This document shows positions 19,559-33,794 of a DNA stretch of 64,000 bases, one piece after another. This DNA is from Diplonema japonicum (Eukaryota; Euglenozoa; Diplonemea; Diplonemida; Diplonemidae): contig OZ025682.1 of assembly GCA_964019335.1 (NCBI GenBank), positions 310,001 through 374,000 of the forward strand, given 5' to 3'. The notes under the pieces are model-generated. The model made no database searches and was not told the DNA's origin. It saw nothing but the letters and a program-made list of their open reading frames with translations. Each line of letters opens with the position of its first letter. Within the stretch, counting starts at the first letter, position 1. The position numbers and the translations under genes are program-made.

Positions 19559-19616
<58 letters not shown>

Positions 19617-20882
19617 TTACAAACATTTTATCTTTTCAAAAAAATGATTTTATAGCTATATGCAACTTGTGCCGAGCAAAAAGATTTTCGCTAAGAACCT
19701 TTTTTTGCTCGTGCGAACAACAAAGACATATAGTCATAAAGGATTATTTTTTTTCTTTCTTTACATACGTATCTCCAAATGAGGAAAGGAAAACAAAAGA
19801 AAAGAAAAAAACGATTTTTTTTTGTTCTTCCATTTTCCTTTTTTTTTTCCTTTTTTTTTTGGTCTTCCCCCCGTTCTTTTAGCTATCCAGAACAGTGATT
19901 CCCCCCCCCCCCCCCCCCCACTCTGCCCTGTTTCTTTCTTTTGATAACACAATAGCGTCGCGCACAGCGACATTGCTGTCATCCCTATAACACGTAGGAG
20001 TGAAAGAGAGAACAAGCGGGGAAAAAAAAAAAAAAACCCCTCTGAAATATTGGAACAAAAAGAACAAAGCGAAAAAAAAAAAAAAAAAAAAATCGCCGCC
20101 CTTGTTACTCCCTCCCTTTTTCTTTTCTTCTTTTTTTTTCAGGGTAGTCCTCGAGTGGGATTTGCCCTTAAACATCGCCTTTTTTCTTTCCCCCCCCCCC
20201 CCACCAGCTTAGCTGAGTGGCACTGTGTCTGCTTGATAAGAATATCGAAGAGAAAGAACAAAAAAAGAAAGAAAGAAGGAAAGAGAAGAAAAAAAAAAAA
20301 GGGTGTGGAATTTTTGTGTAGCTTATATGAGCTCGCCCTCGGGAGGAAACGTTCGTGACCATCGATTTCGCTCTCCAACACTGTTGTGTTTTGATAGTTT
20401 AGCTCAAAACATCTTTGTTCTTTGTCGGCCTGCGCAAAAAGAACCGGATGATTCTCTTGAGCAGGGGTCATATTTGTGGATGTATTTTCCACCTGAATAA
20501 GTTCATATTTCTATATACTCAGTGCGCGGTGCTTCCTTTTATTTTTTATTTATTTATTTATTTTTTTCCCCCAAGGGGCGTCACACAACGACCTCCTTTT
20601 TAACACTTTTTTTTTTCTTTTTTTCTCTTTTTTCTTTTTTCTTCTTTTTTCCTTTTTCGAAAGTCGATGTAACATTTGTTCGGCTCCAACACCGCACACA
20701 CGGCTAACTAACAATTCGCTATCTTTTTTTTTTTTTTTTTTTTTAAATTTTTTTTTCTTCCAAGGGCGCCCCACACATATGGGATGTGTCCATGGATTTA
20801 AATCGCACATTTCCCCCTCTGATTCCCACCCACCCCGAGGTCGACCTGCTTACGCTTTAAGGAAAAAAGGGGGAAACGAAAA
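19458..20882. other. Intergenic with a 55-base T run
   Basis: 19561-19615 is an unbroken T run of 55. Other A, C and T runs follow. Two unique segments (19620-19760 and 20300-20530) carry no recognisable coding or RNA signal. A possible degenerate hairpin element starts at about 20139. Confidence 0.6.
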
Positions 20883-23374
20883 ATGTCCCCCCGTGCCAGC
20901 TGTAAACCTGGTTCCAAAGTATTCTACTGGGAGCCGAACCACGCATGGGCAATAGGGGTTGTCGAGGCTGACGACGGGAATTCATTCACGGTGAAGGGGG
21001 TAGACTACAGCTGCACCAAGATCGATGCACTACAAACTGTGGGGAAGCTAGGGGACAACAAGGTGTGGCCCGTGCGTGACGATGTGTTGGACGAGGATGT
21101 CGACGACTTGCTGCAGCTGACGGTGCTGCACGACTCGACCATCCAGAGGTGCCTCTTCATCAGGTACATGAAGGACACTGTCTACACCAACATCGGTGCT
21201 ATCGTTGTTGCCTTGAACCCCTGGAACTTCAAGATCCCCAAGTACATGGATGCAAAGATGCCTGATTATCTCGCAGAAGGTGACTACATCCGTAACAACG
21301 TGCCCCATTCGTGGGCACAGGCCCATAACACATGGGGTGAACTGAGACGTGACTGCTCTGACCAATGTATCCTGATCTCTGGTGAGTCCGGTGCTGGTAA
21401 GACGGAAGCTGCAAAGATTGTGATGAAGTACCTTGGTGCGCTGTCGTGCCGTGATGGTGAGGAGTCGGCGAAGGAAGCTGCTCGCAAGGTTGCCTTCAAC
21501 ATCAACCAAGCGTCACCCATTCTCGAGGGTTTCGGTAACGCGAAGACCGTGAGGAACGACAACTCGTCCCGTTTCGGGAAGTTCATGAAGGTGCAGTTCG
21601 ACGCGGGGGGCTTCCTTGTGGGGGCCTTCACCACGAAGTACTTGCTGGAGAAGTCGCGTATCGTCACATCATCGCTGAACGAGCGTGTGTACCACGCTTT
21701 CTACCTCCTCACGAAGGGTTCTGATGCGGGGAAGTACAACTTGTCAGGGGCTCCCACAAGTCCTGCAATGCTGGAAAAGCTTGTGACATCAATGGTGTTG
21801 ATGATGCGGAAGATTACAGGCTGTGCATTCAGGCAATGTGCGACTGTGCCTTCTCTGAGGAGAATATCGACGGCATCTGGTCCATGGTGGCTGGGTGTCT
21901 TCACCTCATCCAAACCGACTTCAAGGAAATCGACAAGGACAGCTGCGATCTTGCGGAAACAGCCACCATCGAGAAGGCCTGCGCAGTGTGGAAAACCGAT
22001 GCCAGCATTCTGAAGTCGGAACTGGTGACCACCACCATCCCGACAAGAGACGGTCCTGTCGTGAAGAAGCTGAACAAGGTGAAGGCAGCGGATGGGAGGG
22101 ACTCCCTTATCAAGGCGAGCTATGACTCGCTGTTCGCTTGGCAAGTGCTTGCCATCAACGACCTGACTGACAGTGATACTGGGCAGAACTTCATTGGTCT
22201 CCTTGACATTTTCGGTTTCGAGGACTTCGAGTACAACTCCTTCGAGCAGATCTGCATCAACTTTGCGGACGAGGCACTGCAGAACCACTACGATAACTAC
22301 ATGTTTACGATGGACATGGACGAGTGCAGGGCTGAGGGTGTCGATGTGACTGGTGTAGTTTTCCCAGACCGCGGGGCGGTATGCAGTGTGGCCACCCTTA
22401 TTATCACTCAAAACACAGAAATGTTTAGAACTGGCATGCGGCAGAACTGGCGTCTTCGGCATGCTCGACGACGAGTGCAGCATGGGCACAGGCAGTGACG
22501 AGGGCTTCCTTGACAAGGTATGTACGTTCGATTTTGATTGAATTTATCATAAAACCCCTTCCCCCAGGTGATATACAAGTTCGACGGGAAACATGATTGT
22601 TTCTCTACGAAGCGGTTTTCGAGGAACTCGTTCATCGTGAAGCACTACGCCGCTGATGTGAACTACACCGTGGAGGGCTGGCTGGACAAGAACAGGGGCA
22701 CCTTGAAACCTGCTATGAAGAACTTCATGCGAGCATCGGGACACGAGCTTCTCGCAGGGCTCCTCCCCGAGCCCGACGAAAACGCCAAGAAGATCACCGT
22801 GGGTGGTTTCTTCAAGCAGCAGCTAATCGACATGATGGAACTCATCAACAGCACGAACCCTCACTGGATTCGATGTGTGAAACCCCATCCTGCAAAGAAG
22901 CCTCTCATGGTGCACGGCATCACCTGCATGCAGCAGCTTGAATCGTCAGTGCTCAACGTGAGAATGAAAAATGTTGGATTCCCAATTCGTATCTCTTACT
23001 CTGATTTTGCTAAGAGGTATGCGCCTGTAGCAGGCACACCACCGCCTCTTGACGACATCCCTGCGATGAAGGAGTGGTCGAGGAAGGTGTGCGACAAGGT
23101 AGGTATCGATCCCAAGAAGGCCCAGTGCGGTACGACCAAGATGTTCTTGAAGACAGAGTCCAACCAGGCTCTCGAGGCTGCTCGTGACGAGGCGCAGAAG
23201 TTCCACAGAGTCAAAGATGTTGGATTCCCAATTCTTCCCGCCTCTCTCCCGTTGCAAGGGGCACCCGTGAAAACCCTTGAGGAAAAATACCGTGACGCCC
23301 TCAGTGAAATTGCCGAGTTGAAAGCTGTCGTAGTAGATCTGCAACTGCAACTGCATAGACAAAAGGGCGTGTGA
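20883..23374 (+). pseudogene. Myosin heavy chain copy 1, frameshifted
   Basis: Myosin motor gene paralogous to 23804-28576. It has the SH3-like start (KPGSKVFYWEPNHAWAIG), the P-loop GESGAGKTEAAKIV at about 164, NDNSSRFGKF (switch I), and LLDIFGFEDFEYNSFEQ (switch II). Introns at 22379-22418 and 22518-22567 match the sister gene in place and phase. Relative to the sister, four bases are missing at about 21755-21758 (CCCACAAG against CCTACTTACAAG), which throws the motor out of frame; exon 1 would be a multiple of three with them. Downstream sequence remains nearly identical and open in the shifted frame, so the lesion is recent or an assembly error. The tail is only about 60 residues after the motor and lacks the sister's zinc and WW domains. 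Confidence 0.8.
22379..22418 (+). other. Intron of myosin copy 1
   Basis: GTATGC to CACAG, 40 nt, at the same site as 25328-25370 of copy 2. Joining gives GAKCLEL and then TGVFGMLDDECSMGTGSDE, the expected relay-region sequence. Confidence 0.75.
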
Positions 23375-23670
23375 ATCCAAAGAATGTTGCAGCGAAAAAC
23401 GGGGAGGAAAAACTGTCCGGCTTTAACGTGTGCGTCTTGTAGAACGAACGAAAAAAAGACAAAAAAAAATCTCCCTAGCACAATGAGAGTACCGCGGGAG
23501 AAAAAAAAAAAAACCCAAACCGAACGTTAAATACTGATGCTGATTTTGCCACTTTCTATACGCGCGCAGTTCTGTGAAAAGAACTCGGGAGGGTTTTTTT
23601 TTTTTTTTTTCTTTTTGCTCCTTCTCTTCATCTTCGACATTGCGGTATTCTTCTTTTTTTGGCAGGCCGC

Positions 23671-23712
23671 TGCTAACCACTTCGTTCCTACCAGAGTGAA
23701 TTTTTTTAAATT
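23671..23712 (+). repeat. GCTAACCACTTCG dispersed repeat, copy 1
   Basis: TGCTAACCACTTCGTTCC, a short variable part, then AGTGAATTTTTTT. A second copy lies at 41905-41945. Confidence 0.5.
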
Positions 23713-23730
23713 CCCTGCTACACACGTACC

Positions 23731-23765
23731 TTCCTTCCATTTCCTTCCATTTCCTTCCATTTCAG
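23731..23765 (+). promoter_or_regulatory. Pyrimidine tandem repeat with acceptor AG
   Basis: Three perfect copies of TTCCTTCCAT followed by TTCAG, 38 nt before the myosin start codon. It has the make-up of a polypyrimidine tract and 3' splice site, suiting leader trans-splicing or a leader intron. Confidence 0.45.
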
Positions 23766-23803
23766 CACCTATTACAGGCGATACGACTTAGCAAACAAGC
23801 AAA

Positions 23804-26800
23804 ATGGGAGGTGTGATGAAGGATGAGGAGAAGCTCAATCGAGCACTGTGTAAACCCGGTTCCAAAGTATTCTACTGGGAGCCGAACCACGCATGGGCAA
23901 TAGGGATTGTCGAGGCTGACGACGGGAAGTCCTTCACGGTGAAGGGGGCAGACTACAGCTGCTCCAAGGTTGAGGCGCTACAAACTGTGGGGAAGCTAGG
24001 GGACAACAAGGTGTGGCCCGTGCGTGACGATGTGTTGGACGAGGATGTCGACGACTTGCTGCAGCTGACGGTGCTGCACGACTCGACCATCCAGAGGTGC
24101 CTCTTCATCAGGTACATGAAGGACACTGTCTACACCAACATCGGTGCTATCGTTGTTGCCTTGAACCCCTGGAACTTCAAGATCCCCAAGTACATGGATG
24201 CAAAGATGCCTGATTATCTCGCAGAAGGTGACTACATCCGTAACAACGTGCCCCATTCGTGGGCACAGGCCCATAACACATGGGGTGAACTGAGACGTGA
24301 CTGCTCTGACCAATGTATCCTGATCTCTGGTGAGTCCGGTGCTGGTAAGACGGAAGCTGCAAAGATTGTGATGAAGTACCTTGGTGCGCTGTCGTGCCGT
24401 GATGGTGAGGAGTCGGCGAAGGAAGCTGCTCGCAAGGTTGCCTTCAACATCAACCAAGCGTCACCCATTCTCGAGGGTTTCGGTAACGCGAAGACCGTGA
24501 GGAACGACAACTCGTCCCGTTTCGGGAAGTTCATGAAGGTGCAGTTCGACGCGGGGGGCTTCCTTGTGGGGGCCTTCACCACGAAGTACTTGCTGGAGAA
24601 GTCGCGTATCGTCACATCATCGCTGAACGAGCGTGTGTACCACGCTTTCTACCTCCTCACGAAGGGTTCTGATGCGGGGAAGTACAACTTGTCAGGGGCT
24701 CCTACTTACAAGTCCTGCAATGCTGGAAAAGCTTGTGACATCAATGGTGTTGACGATGGAGATGACTACAGGCTGTGCATTCAGGCGATGAAGGACTGTG
24801 CCTTCAATGAAGACTGCATCGACGGCATCTGGTCCATGGTGGCTGGGTGTCTTCACCTCATCCAAACCGACTTCAAGGAAATCGACAAGGACAGCTGCGA
24901 TCTTGCGGAAACAGCCAACATCGAGAAGGCCTGCGCAGTGTGGAAAACCGATGCCAGCATTCTGAAGTCGGAACTGGTGACCACCACCATCCCGACAAGA
25001 GACGGTCCTGTCGTGAAGAAGCTGAACAAGGTGAAGGCAGCGGATGGGAGGGACTCCCTTATCAAGGCGAGCTATGACTCGCTGTTCGCTTGGCAAGTGC
25101 TTGCCATCAACGACCTGACTGACAGTGGTACTGGGCAGAACTTCATTGGTCTCCTTGACATTTTCGGTTTCGAGGACTTCGAGTACAACTCCTTCGAGCA
25201 GATCTGCATCAACTTGGCAAACGAGACACTGCAGAACCACTACAACAACTACATTTTCCAGAAGGACATGGACGAGTGCAGGGCTGAGGGTGTCGATGTG
25301 ACAGAGGTTGTCTGCCCTGATAACACAGTATGTAACCTTTCGTACGACTTCTTTCACCACCACACAACAGCCTTGCTTGAGGATGATGACTGACAAAACT
25401 GGTGTCTTCGGCATGCTCGACGACGAGTGCAGCATGGGCACAGGCAGTGACGAGGGCTTCCTTGACAAGGTATGTTCATGGATGTGTTTTAAAGGGGTTT
25501 TACCGGTAAATCAATATTTATAAAAAAAAACCCCAGGTGATGGACAAGTTCGACGGGAAACATGACCACTTTTCTAAGAAGAAGCTTTCGAAGAACTCGT
25601 TCATCGTGAAGCACTACGCCGCTGATGTGAACTACACCGTGGAGGGCTGGCTGGACAAGAACAGGGACACCTTGAAACCTGCTATGAAGAACTTCATGCG
25701 AGCATCGGGACACGAGCTTCTCGCAGGGCTCCTCCCCGAGCCCGACGAAAACGCCAAGAAGATCACCGTGGGTGGTTTCTTCAAGCAGCAGCTAATCGAC
25801 ATGATGGAACTCATCAACAGCACGAACCCTCACTGGATTCGATGTGTGAAACCCCATCCTGCAAAGAAGCCTCTCATGGTGCACGGCATCACCTGCATGC
25901 AGCAGCTTGAATCGTCAGGTGTGCTTGGCACCGTGAAGATCAGGAAGGCCGGTTTCCCTGTGCGTCCCACCTTCAAGAACTTTGTTTACCGTTTCAAGAT
26001 CATCATGGGCTCTGGGCCGCCTCTTGACGACATCCCTGCGATGAAGGAGTGGTCGAGGAAGGTGTGCGACAAGGTAGGTATCGAGGCGAAGAAGGCCCAG
26101 TGCGGTACGACCAAGATGTTCTTGAAGACAGAGTCCAACCAGGCTCTCGAGGCTGCTCGTGACGAGGCGCAGAAGATCCACAGAGTCAACGCACAGAACG
26201 CTGCTCGTAAGAAGGTGAAGGATCTTATGAGGCGTCACAAGGAACGTGTGGACAAAATCAAGGCACTGCAGAAGGCCCTCCGTGAGGAGATGAACCAGAT
26301 GAAGAAAAGACGTGCCGAGGCGCAGGCGAAGTACAACGTGGATAAGAAGCTTCCTCGTTTGCCTGGACAGCCCGCGATCGAGGAAGAACCCGAGATCGAA
26401 ACAGAGCCCGAATCTGAACCTGAACCTGAACCCGAGCCGACACCCGATCCCTCCCCCGAAGAGGAGATCCCTGAGATCAACCCCTTCGAAGGTCAGTTCT
26501 CGACTGACAGGGCATGCACAGTGTGCGATTCTGGATGTATGTGTGTTTTTTTTTTTTTTAGCTTTGCCTTTACACCTATACAGACACCGGTGAGGAGCCC
26601 AGGATGGCAATTTACATCTGCACTGAGTGTGACGAGAAGCTTTGCGAGCAGTGTTGGGACGTCGAGCACAAGAACAAGAAGAGGGTGCACCATCAAAAGC
26701 TTCTCCTCTACTTCGAATGCGATCTGTGCACCAGAGGACACAACAAAAAAGAGAAGGCCCTCCCTGCGTTGTGGTTTTGCACCCCTTGCAAGCTCATGCT

Positions 26801-28576
26801 GTGCAAACAGTGCTGGCACGACGAGCACAAGAACCCTAAGAGGCGAAAGCACAACAAGCAGTTCCTGTACCCCGATGGTGAGGAGGGTGTGTGGGCAGAT
26901 GTCACAACCAGGGCGCAGGGTGTCGAGGTGTGCACCGACAAGTTCAAGGCTAAGGACGTCGTATCGTGGCTGAAGAAGAACACCGACAGGGCCTGTTCCG
27001 TGTGCGCGAAGTCCGAGGGCAGGGCTGCTCTGTACTCATGCGAAGAATGTGACCCGAAACATCACGAAAAGCTCTGCGAGGACTGCTGGTTCAATGAGCA
27101 CAAGAACAAGAAGAGAAGAGACCACCGCAAGAAGCTCCTCCTTTACATGTGCGACGTGTGCCACGACATGGAAGGCAGACCAGCCTTCCACCTGTGCGCA
27201 GAGTGCAAGCTCAAACTCTGTGACGCCTGCTGGAAACTTGAGCACAAGAACCCCATCAGAAAGAAGCATCACAAGGGGGAGCTGTACCCAGCTCTCACCA
27301 AGGGTGCTTCTAAGGGCAAGTCGAAGGGTCTGCTTGACCAGATCAACCGATTCTTGGAAAAGATGAAGGTGAAGAAGAGAGCGCAGGAGCCCGTTATGCC
27401 GATCACGGAGGGCACTGAGGGTCTCTTCCCTGACCAGTACTCACCAGCTCCTGCCATCATGGCCCCTGCTGAAACTGACTTATACAACTTCGAGCCTGCT
27501 CCTCATGAGTCCATCTACCAGCCGCCTGCTCCTGTTTCACAGCCTGCTCCGAGAGGCTCCACTGGCTTCCAATCTCAACCGCAGGAAGTTGCACAGCCTA
27601 TGGTGAGTCAGCCCATCTCCAGAGCTACCTCGCTCAGGCACTCGGCGCTCCTCGCCGAAGGTCTCAACTACCCTGCTGCTGAGTCTATCGAGTCTGAGGG
27701 GCACGCAGGTGGCCACTCCAGCCCCATGGGCTTCGAGCAGCAGCCAGGTTTGGCAGCTACTCAGCCCGGTGCTACTGGCGCCACGTTCGTCCCCACCCCG
27801 CAGAGGAGCCTCGCTGGCTCGCCAAAGTCGTACGAGAACCAGCCGTCCCCGCAGCAGCAGCAGGTCATGCCGCAGGTACCAAGTGCCTACATCCCGACTA
27901 CTGCGCAAATGCAGCACACGTCGCATTCGCACATCCCGACAGTGTCGTCGCACCACGGACCGCAGGGCGGCTCCCCCCCCTTGCAGCACACCAGCCACCC
28001 CTCTCGTCCCGTGCACCCGCAGCAGCAGCAATCGCCTTCCGGGCAAGGGCCATTCACCGACCCGACTAGTGTGGAGCAGCAGGTATGAGTGGTAGTGAAT
28101 AATTTACACCTTTACACACAGCTTGCGAAATTGATCTGGGAGACAAACTCCCCGATGGCCAGGGGACAGTCCCCTGCTATGTCTGGCTCCGCATCCCCGC
28201 AGGCGCAGGGCTACGGGTCCCCCCAGACGCAGGGCAGCCCCCTGAAGGCAAAGGGCGGCCTTGACCCTTACTACAGGCGAAGGCTTCTGAACTTCTACCA
28301 GAGATACAACCCCCAGAAGCTGCCTAGTGTGGTGTCGACTCTGATCCAGTACAAGGGGCACGAGGAGGCACTCTTCGATGCGCTGCAGAAGAAGTATGGC
28401 ACAGAGCCAAGGGACATCATGGAGGATGCTCTTCCGCACGGGTGGAAGCAGGTGTGCGAAATTTGACGGGAAACCCCGAACAAAAAAAAAAAAAAAAGGT
28501 CGAGAGCTCCAGAGGCGATATATTCTACAAGCACCAGGACGGCAGGAAGCAGTGGGAGAGGCCTACCATCCACTAG
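23804..28576 (+). CDS. Myosin with B-box-like zinc repeats and WW tail
   Basis: Actin motor of 1509 residues in six exons: 23804-25327, 25371-25469, 25537-26536, 26584-28082, 28122-28451 and 28499-28576. The motor has KPGSKVFYWEPN at the start, GESGAGKT at about 176-183, NDNSSRFGKF, LLDIFGFEDFEYNSFEQ, and the relay IINS-like MELINSTNPHWIRCVKP. A basic coiled coil and an Glu/Pro-rich hinge (about 835-860) lead to four Cys/His modules (865-1110), each with C-x2-C, C-x2-CW and H motifs like a B-box. A Gln/Pro/Ser-rich linker follows, then DPYYRRRLLNFYQRYNPQKL with YKGHEEALFDALQKKYG (about 1421-1470), a block also seen in many protist proteins, and a C-terminal WW domain (LPHGWKQV to QWERP). The last exon exists only after splicing a 47-nt intron. 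Confidence 0.9.
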
Positions 28577-31165
<2,589 letters not shown>

Positions 31166-31454
31166 GACGCCAACAAGGAAAAAAAAAAAAAAAAAAAAAA
31201 AAAATGTGATGTGTATATAAATATTTTCTTTTTTTTTTTAGAAATAGAAGTGTGGGAGTTTTTTTTTTTTTTTTTTTTAGAAACTTTTTTTTTTTTTTTC
31301 TTCTTTCTTTTTTTTCCCCCAGGTGTTGTTGTCTTGCCGTTTTTTTTTTTTTTTTTTTTTCCCCTATTATTTTTTTTTGTTCTGTTTCTTTCTCTTTTTT
31401 TTTTTTCCCCCTGTTATTCTTTGTAAATCTTATCTCCAGGGAGGGGAGGGGTAC

Positions 31455-33110
31455 ATGCGCGAGACTGGAGGAGAAAGCCCGGTGCCCCCTCTTAGGAAAA
31501 CACCGCCTCCTATCTACGACGAGATCATTTCATGCGGCAAAGGCCACAATTCGTGGGAGCAAGTGCGGTGCAACAAAAGCGTCAAAACATTACGCTGCAG
31601 GACGTGCCAATACCAGGCTAAATGCCGCGAGCCGCTGCGATGCCCGGCCTTCGACAGCGACCAATCATGCTCCGATCAAAACTGCAAAAAACTGCACATA
31701 TTCGCAAGAAAATGGGGCCTCCACACAAGAATGGGAATGCACGGCGCAGTAATTGCGGAAAAGCTCCCAGAACGGTTAACCAACCAAGACTCTGAAGTCT
31801 GGCAGGTGGCACGAGGGTACGAGGTCACCGATCTCATCAAATCCACGCCCACTCATGTCCTGCTTCACGCCACACGGAAACGCGACTCACAATACGTTTC
31901 AATGAAAATCAGAAGATGCCGCGACCAGCTTCAAGCTCAACTACGTCTTCTTGAGCTCCGTCGGCTGCAAAACTTGGACCACCCCCACCTTGCCCCTTGC
32001 GTTGATACGTTCGTTTCACTTTCCGATCTAAAAGAATGCCGGCACCACACAGTTATGCCCTTGTACTCCGGCACACTAGAAGACGTGTTGGGCAAAAAAG
32101 AAGCCATGGCCGGTCTTCAAAAGCGCACGGTTGTCCAGCTAGCACGAAGCATTGCAAGCGCGCTCTCCTTCATGCACGGGAAGGGTCACATCCACCGTGA
32201 CGTTCACCCCGAGAACATCATGATACGGAGGGAAGGCGATGGCATGGACTTCGTCCTCAGCCTTGTGGAGGACATACACGACAGCCCGACATTGTACACC
32301 GCACCTGAACAGCATCTTCTGTACACCGCAAAGGCGGACATGTGGGGGTTGGGGCTTACAATTTGCCGTGCGTTACTTCGTAAGGAACAATGGCATTCGA
32401 AAGCGAAGCTAATGAAGGAACAACACAATCGAGGCTTCGAGGCATTCGGCGATATACTCCAAGAGAAGATGGAAGCGTCCATGGCGGCGGTCTTGCTGCA
32501 GCTTATTCACAAAGACGCGACCCGCCGACCCGACGCTGAAGGGTTCCTTGAGAACATCCGTGCTGTCGCTGGAACCGGTACCTCCAGCAATATGTGTTTC
32601 GTGGAAATGTCGAAGGATGGAATACTGGTGGATTTAAACCACAATTGGTACCATTGCGTGCAGTACAAACTGCACCGTGACAACTACAACAACCCCACTG
32701 AGGTGTTGGAAGAAGCTGCCCGGAACGACCCCCGCATAGTAGGGTTCTACTACCTTCAAGAACGCTCAGAAGGCGGGTTTATGTACGACTACGAGCTTGT
32801 AAAGGACGAAGCGTGGCCTTTACCCGTACCTGAACCACTTACTGGTACGACTCCTACATGGTACTCTAAGTGCCGAAATTGGAAAGGGACGGGGCCGCCG
32901 AGTGACAAGACGACTACTGAGGTGGGGAAAGGTTGGGAGGCTTGGAAGGCGTTTAAAAAAGTGCCGGAGGCGGAAGCCATTTTGGGGCTTTACCAAAATT
33001 TTTATTCGGTCTCAGATTTACCGGCGGAACAGGAGGAAGGGGATATTTCAAACGTGCAGTTGCATGGCTTGGTGGATTCAGTTCTAAAGTATGGGGGGAA
33101 AAAAGTTTAA
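31455..33110 (+). CDS. CCCH zinc-finger protein kinase-like protein
   Basis: Protein of 551 residues. The frame is open upstream through T-run sequence, but 31455 is the first ATG, just after TATCTCCAG. Residues 20-80 are Cys-rich and contain a CCCH finger: Cys, 8 residues, Cys, 4 residues, Cys, 3 residues, His (about 62-80). The kinase domain follows: VSMKIRR (likely ATP-binding Lys at about 150), HIHRDVHPENIM at about 246-257 (catalytic loop), and TLYTAPEQ (APE). Where DFG is expected the text reads LVEDI, so metal binding may be altered and the protein could be a weak kinase or pseudokinase. The C-terminal 150 residues (WYHCVQYKLHRDNY, GFYYLQERSEGGF) are unrecognised. Confidence 0.75.
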   Translation: MRETGGESPVPPLRKTPPPIYDEIISCGKGHNSWEQVRCNKSVKTLRCRTCQYQAKCREPLRCPAFDSDQSCSDQNCKKLHIFARKWGLHTRMGMHGAVIAEKLPERLTNQDSEVWQVARGYEVTDLIKSTPTHVLLHATRKRDSQYVSMKIRRCRDQLQAQLRLLELRRLQNLDHPHLAPCVDTFVSLSDLKECRHHTVMPLYSGTLEDVLGKKEAMAGLQKRTVVQLARSIASALSFMHGKGHIHRDVHPENIMIRREGDGMDFVLSLVEDIHDSPTLYTAPEQHLLYTAKADMWGLGLTICRALLRKEQWHSKAKLMKEQHNRGFEAFGDILQEKMEASMAAVLLQLIHKDATRRPDAEGFLENIRAVAGTGTSSNMCFVEMSKDGILVDLNHNWYHCVQYKLHRDNYNNPTEVLEEAARNDPRIVGFYYLQERSEGGFMYDYELVKDEAWPLPVPEPLTGTTPTWYSKCRNWKGTGPPSDKTTTEVGKGWEAWKAFKKVPEAEAILGLYQNFYSVSDLPAEQEEGDISNVQLHGLVDSVLKYGGKKV

Positions 33111-33794
33111 AAAAAAAAAAAAAAAAAAACAGTTCTGGGGTTAAGAAGGAAGAGACGTAGGTGGAGAAAGAAGAAAGAAACAAAAAAGAAAAAAAAAAAA
33201 AAAAAGAAACTGAGCTCAGGTGGACACTGATTTACGTCGGTCTGCAACATCTCATTAAATGGATTCCCCCCCCCTCCCCCCCCCACTCCCGATTTCCTTT
33301 TTCGCCTTCAATCTGACAATGAAATATTCCTCTTGCCCTCCCTCTCTCCCCTCCCTTTCTCTGGACTTCCTCGTTTATTCTTCCATTTTCAGGTTCTTCT
33401 TCGTTTCTTTTTTTTTTTTTCCTTAGTGAGCACCCACCTGCACACTGAAACTTTTTATTTGAATTTTTCTCCCCCCTTATCACATACGCGATTATTTCCT
33501 TTCTGTGGGGGGATGAGAAAGAGTTCAAAAAAAAAAAAAAAGAAGAAAAAAAAAAAAAGGGAGAGAGAGAGGATTCTTTACAATTCATGTATTATTTCTT
33601 TTAGGATGGGAACGGCTAATTGTCTTTTTTTTCTTTTTTTTTTTTTTACCTTGCCGGTTGTGCGTTGAGTAGTTTTTCTTCGTTTTTATGTGCTTTTTTT
33701 TCCCCCCTCTTTTTTCTTTTTGCTATTTACGTCAGTGCACGCCTCTCCTGCCTCCTATGTCTACTATCCACTCCACAGCAAACTAACGTTCAAA
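33111..33794. other. Intergenic
   Basis: A runs, pyrimidine-rich stretch and T runs. TTTACGTCAG at about 33726-33735 could be the acceptor for the protease gene. No other feature seen. Confidence 0.6.

Larger units (their letters stand above)
23375..23803. other. Spacer between the two myosins
   Basis: A and T runs, a copy of the GCTAACCACTTCG repeat at 23671-23712, then a 10-bp tandem repeat and an AG acceptor before the second myosin. Confidence 0.65.

Noticed and set aside
20139-20500. Minus-strand open frame with ordinary residues
   Set aside because: No recognisable domain, opposite to every gene in the window, and half of it is a homopolymer translation.
27537-28046. Long minus-strand frame opposite the myosin tail
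   Set aside because: Shadow of the Pro/Gln/Ser-rich linker on the plus strand, which has the clear domains.
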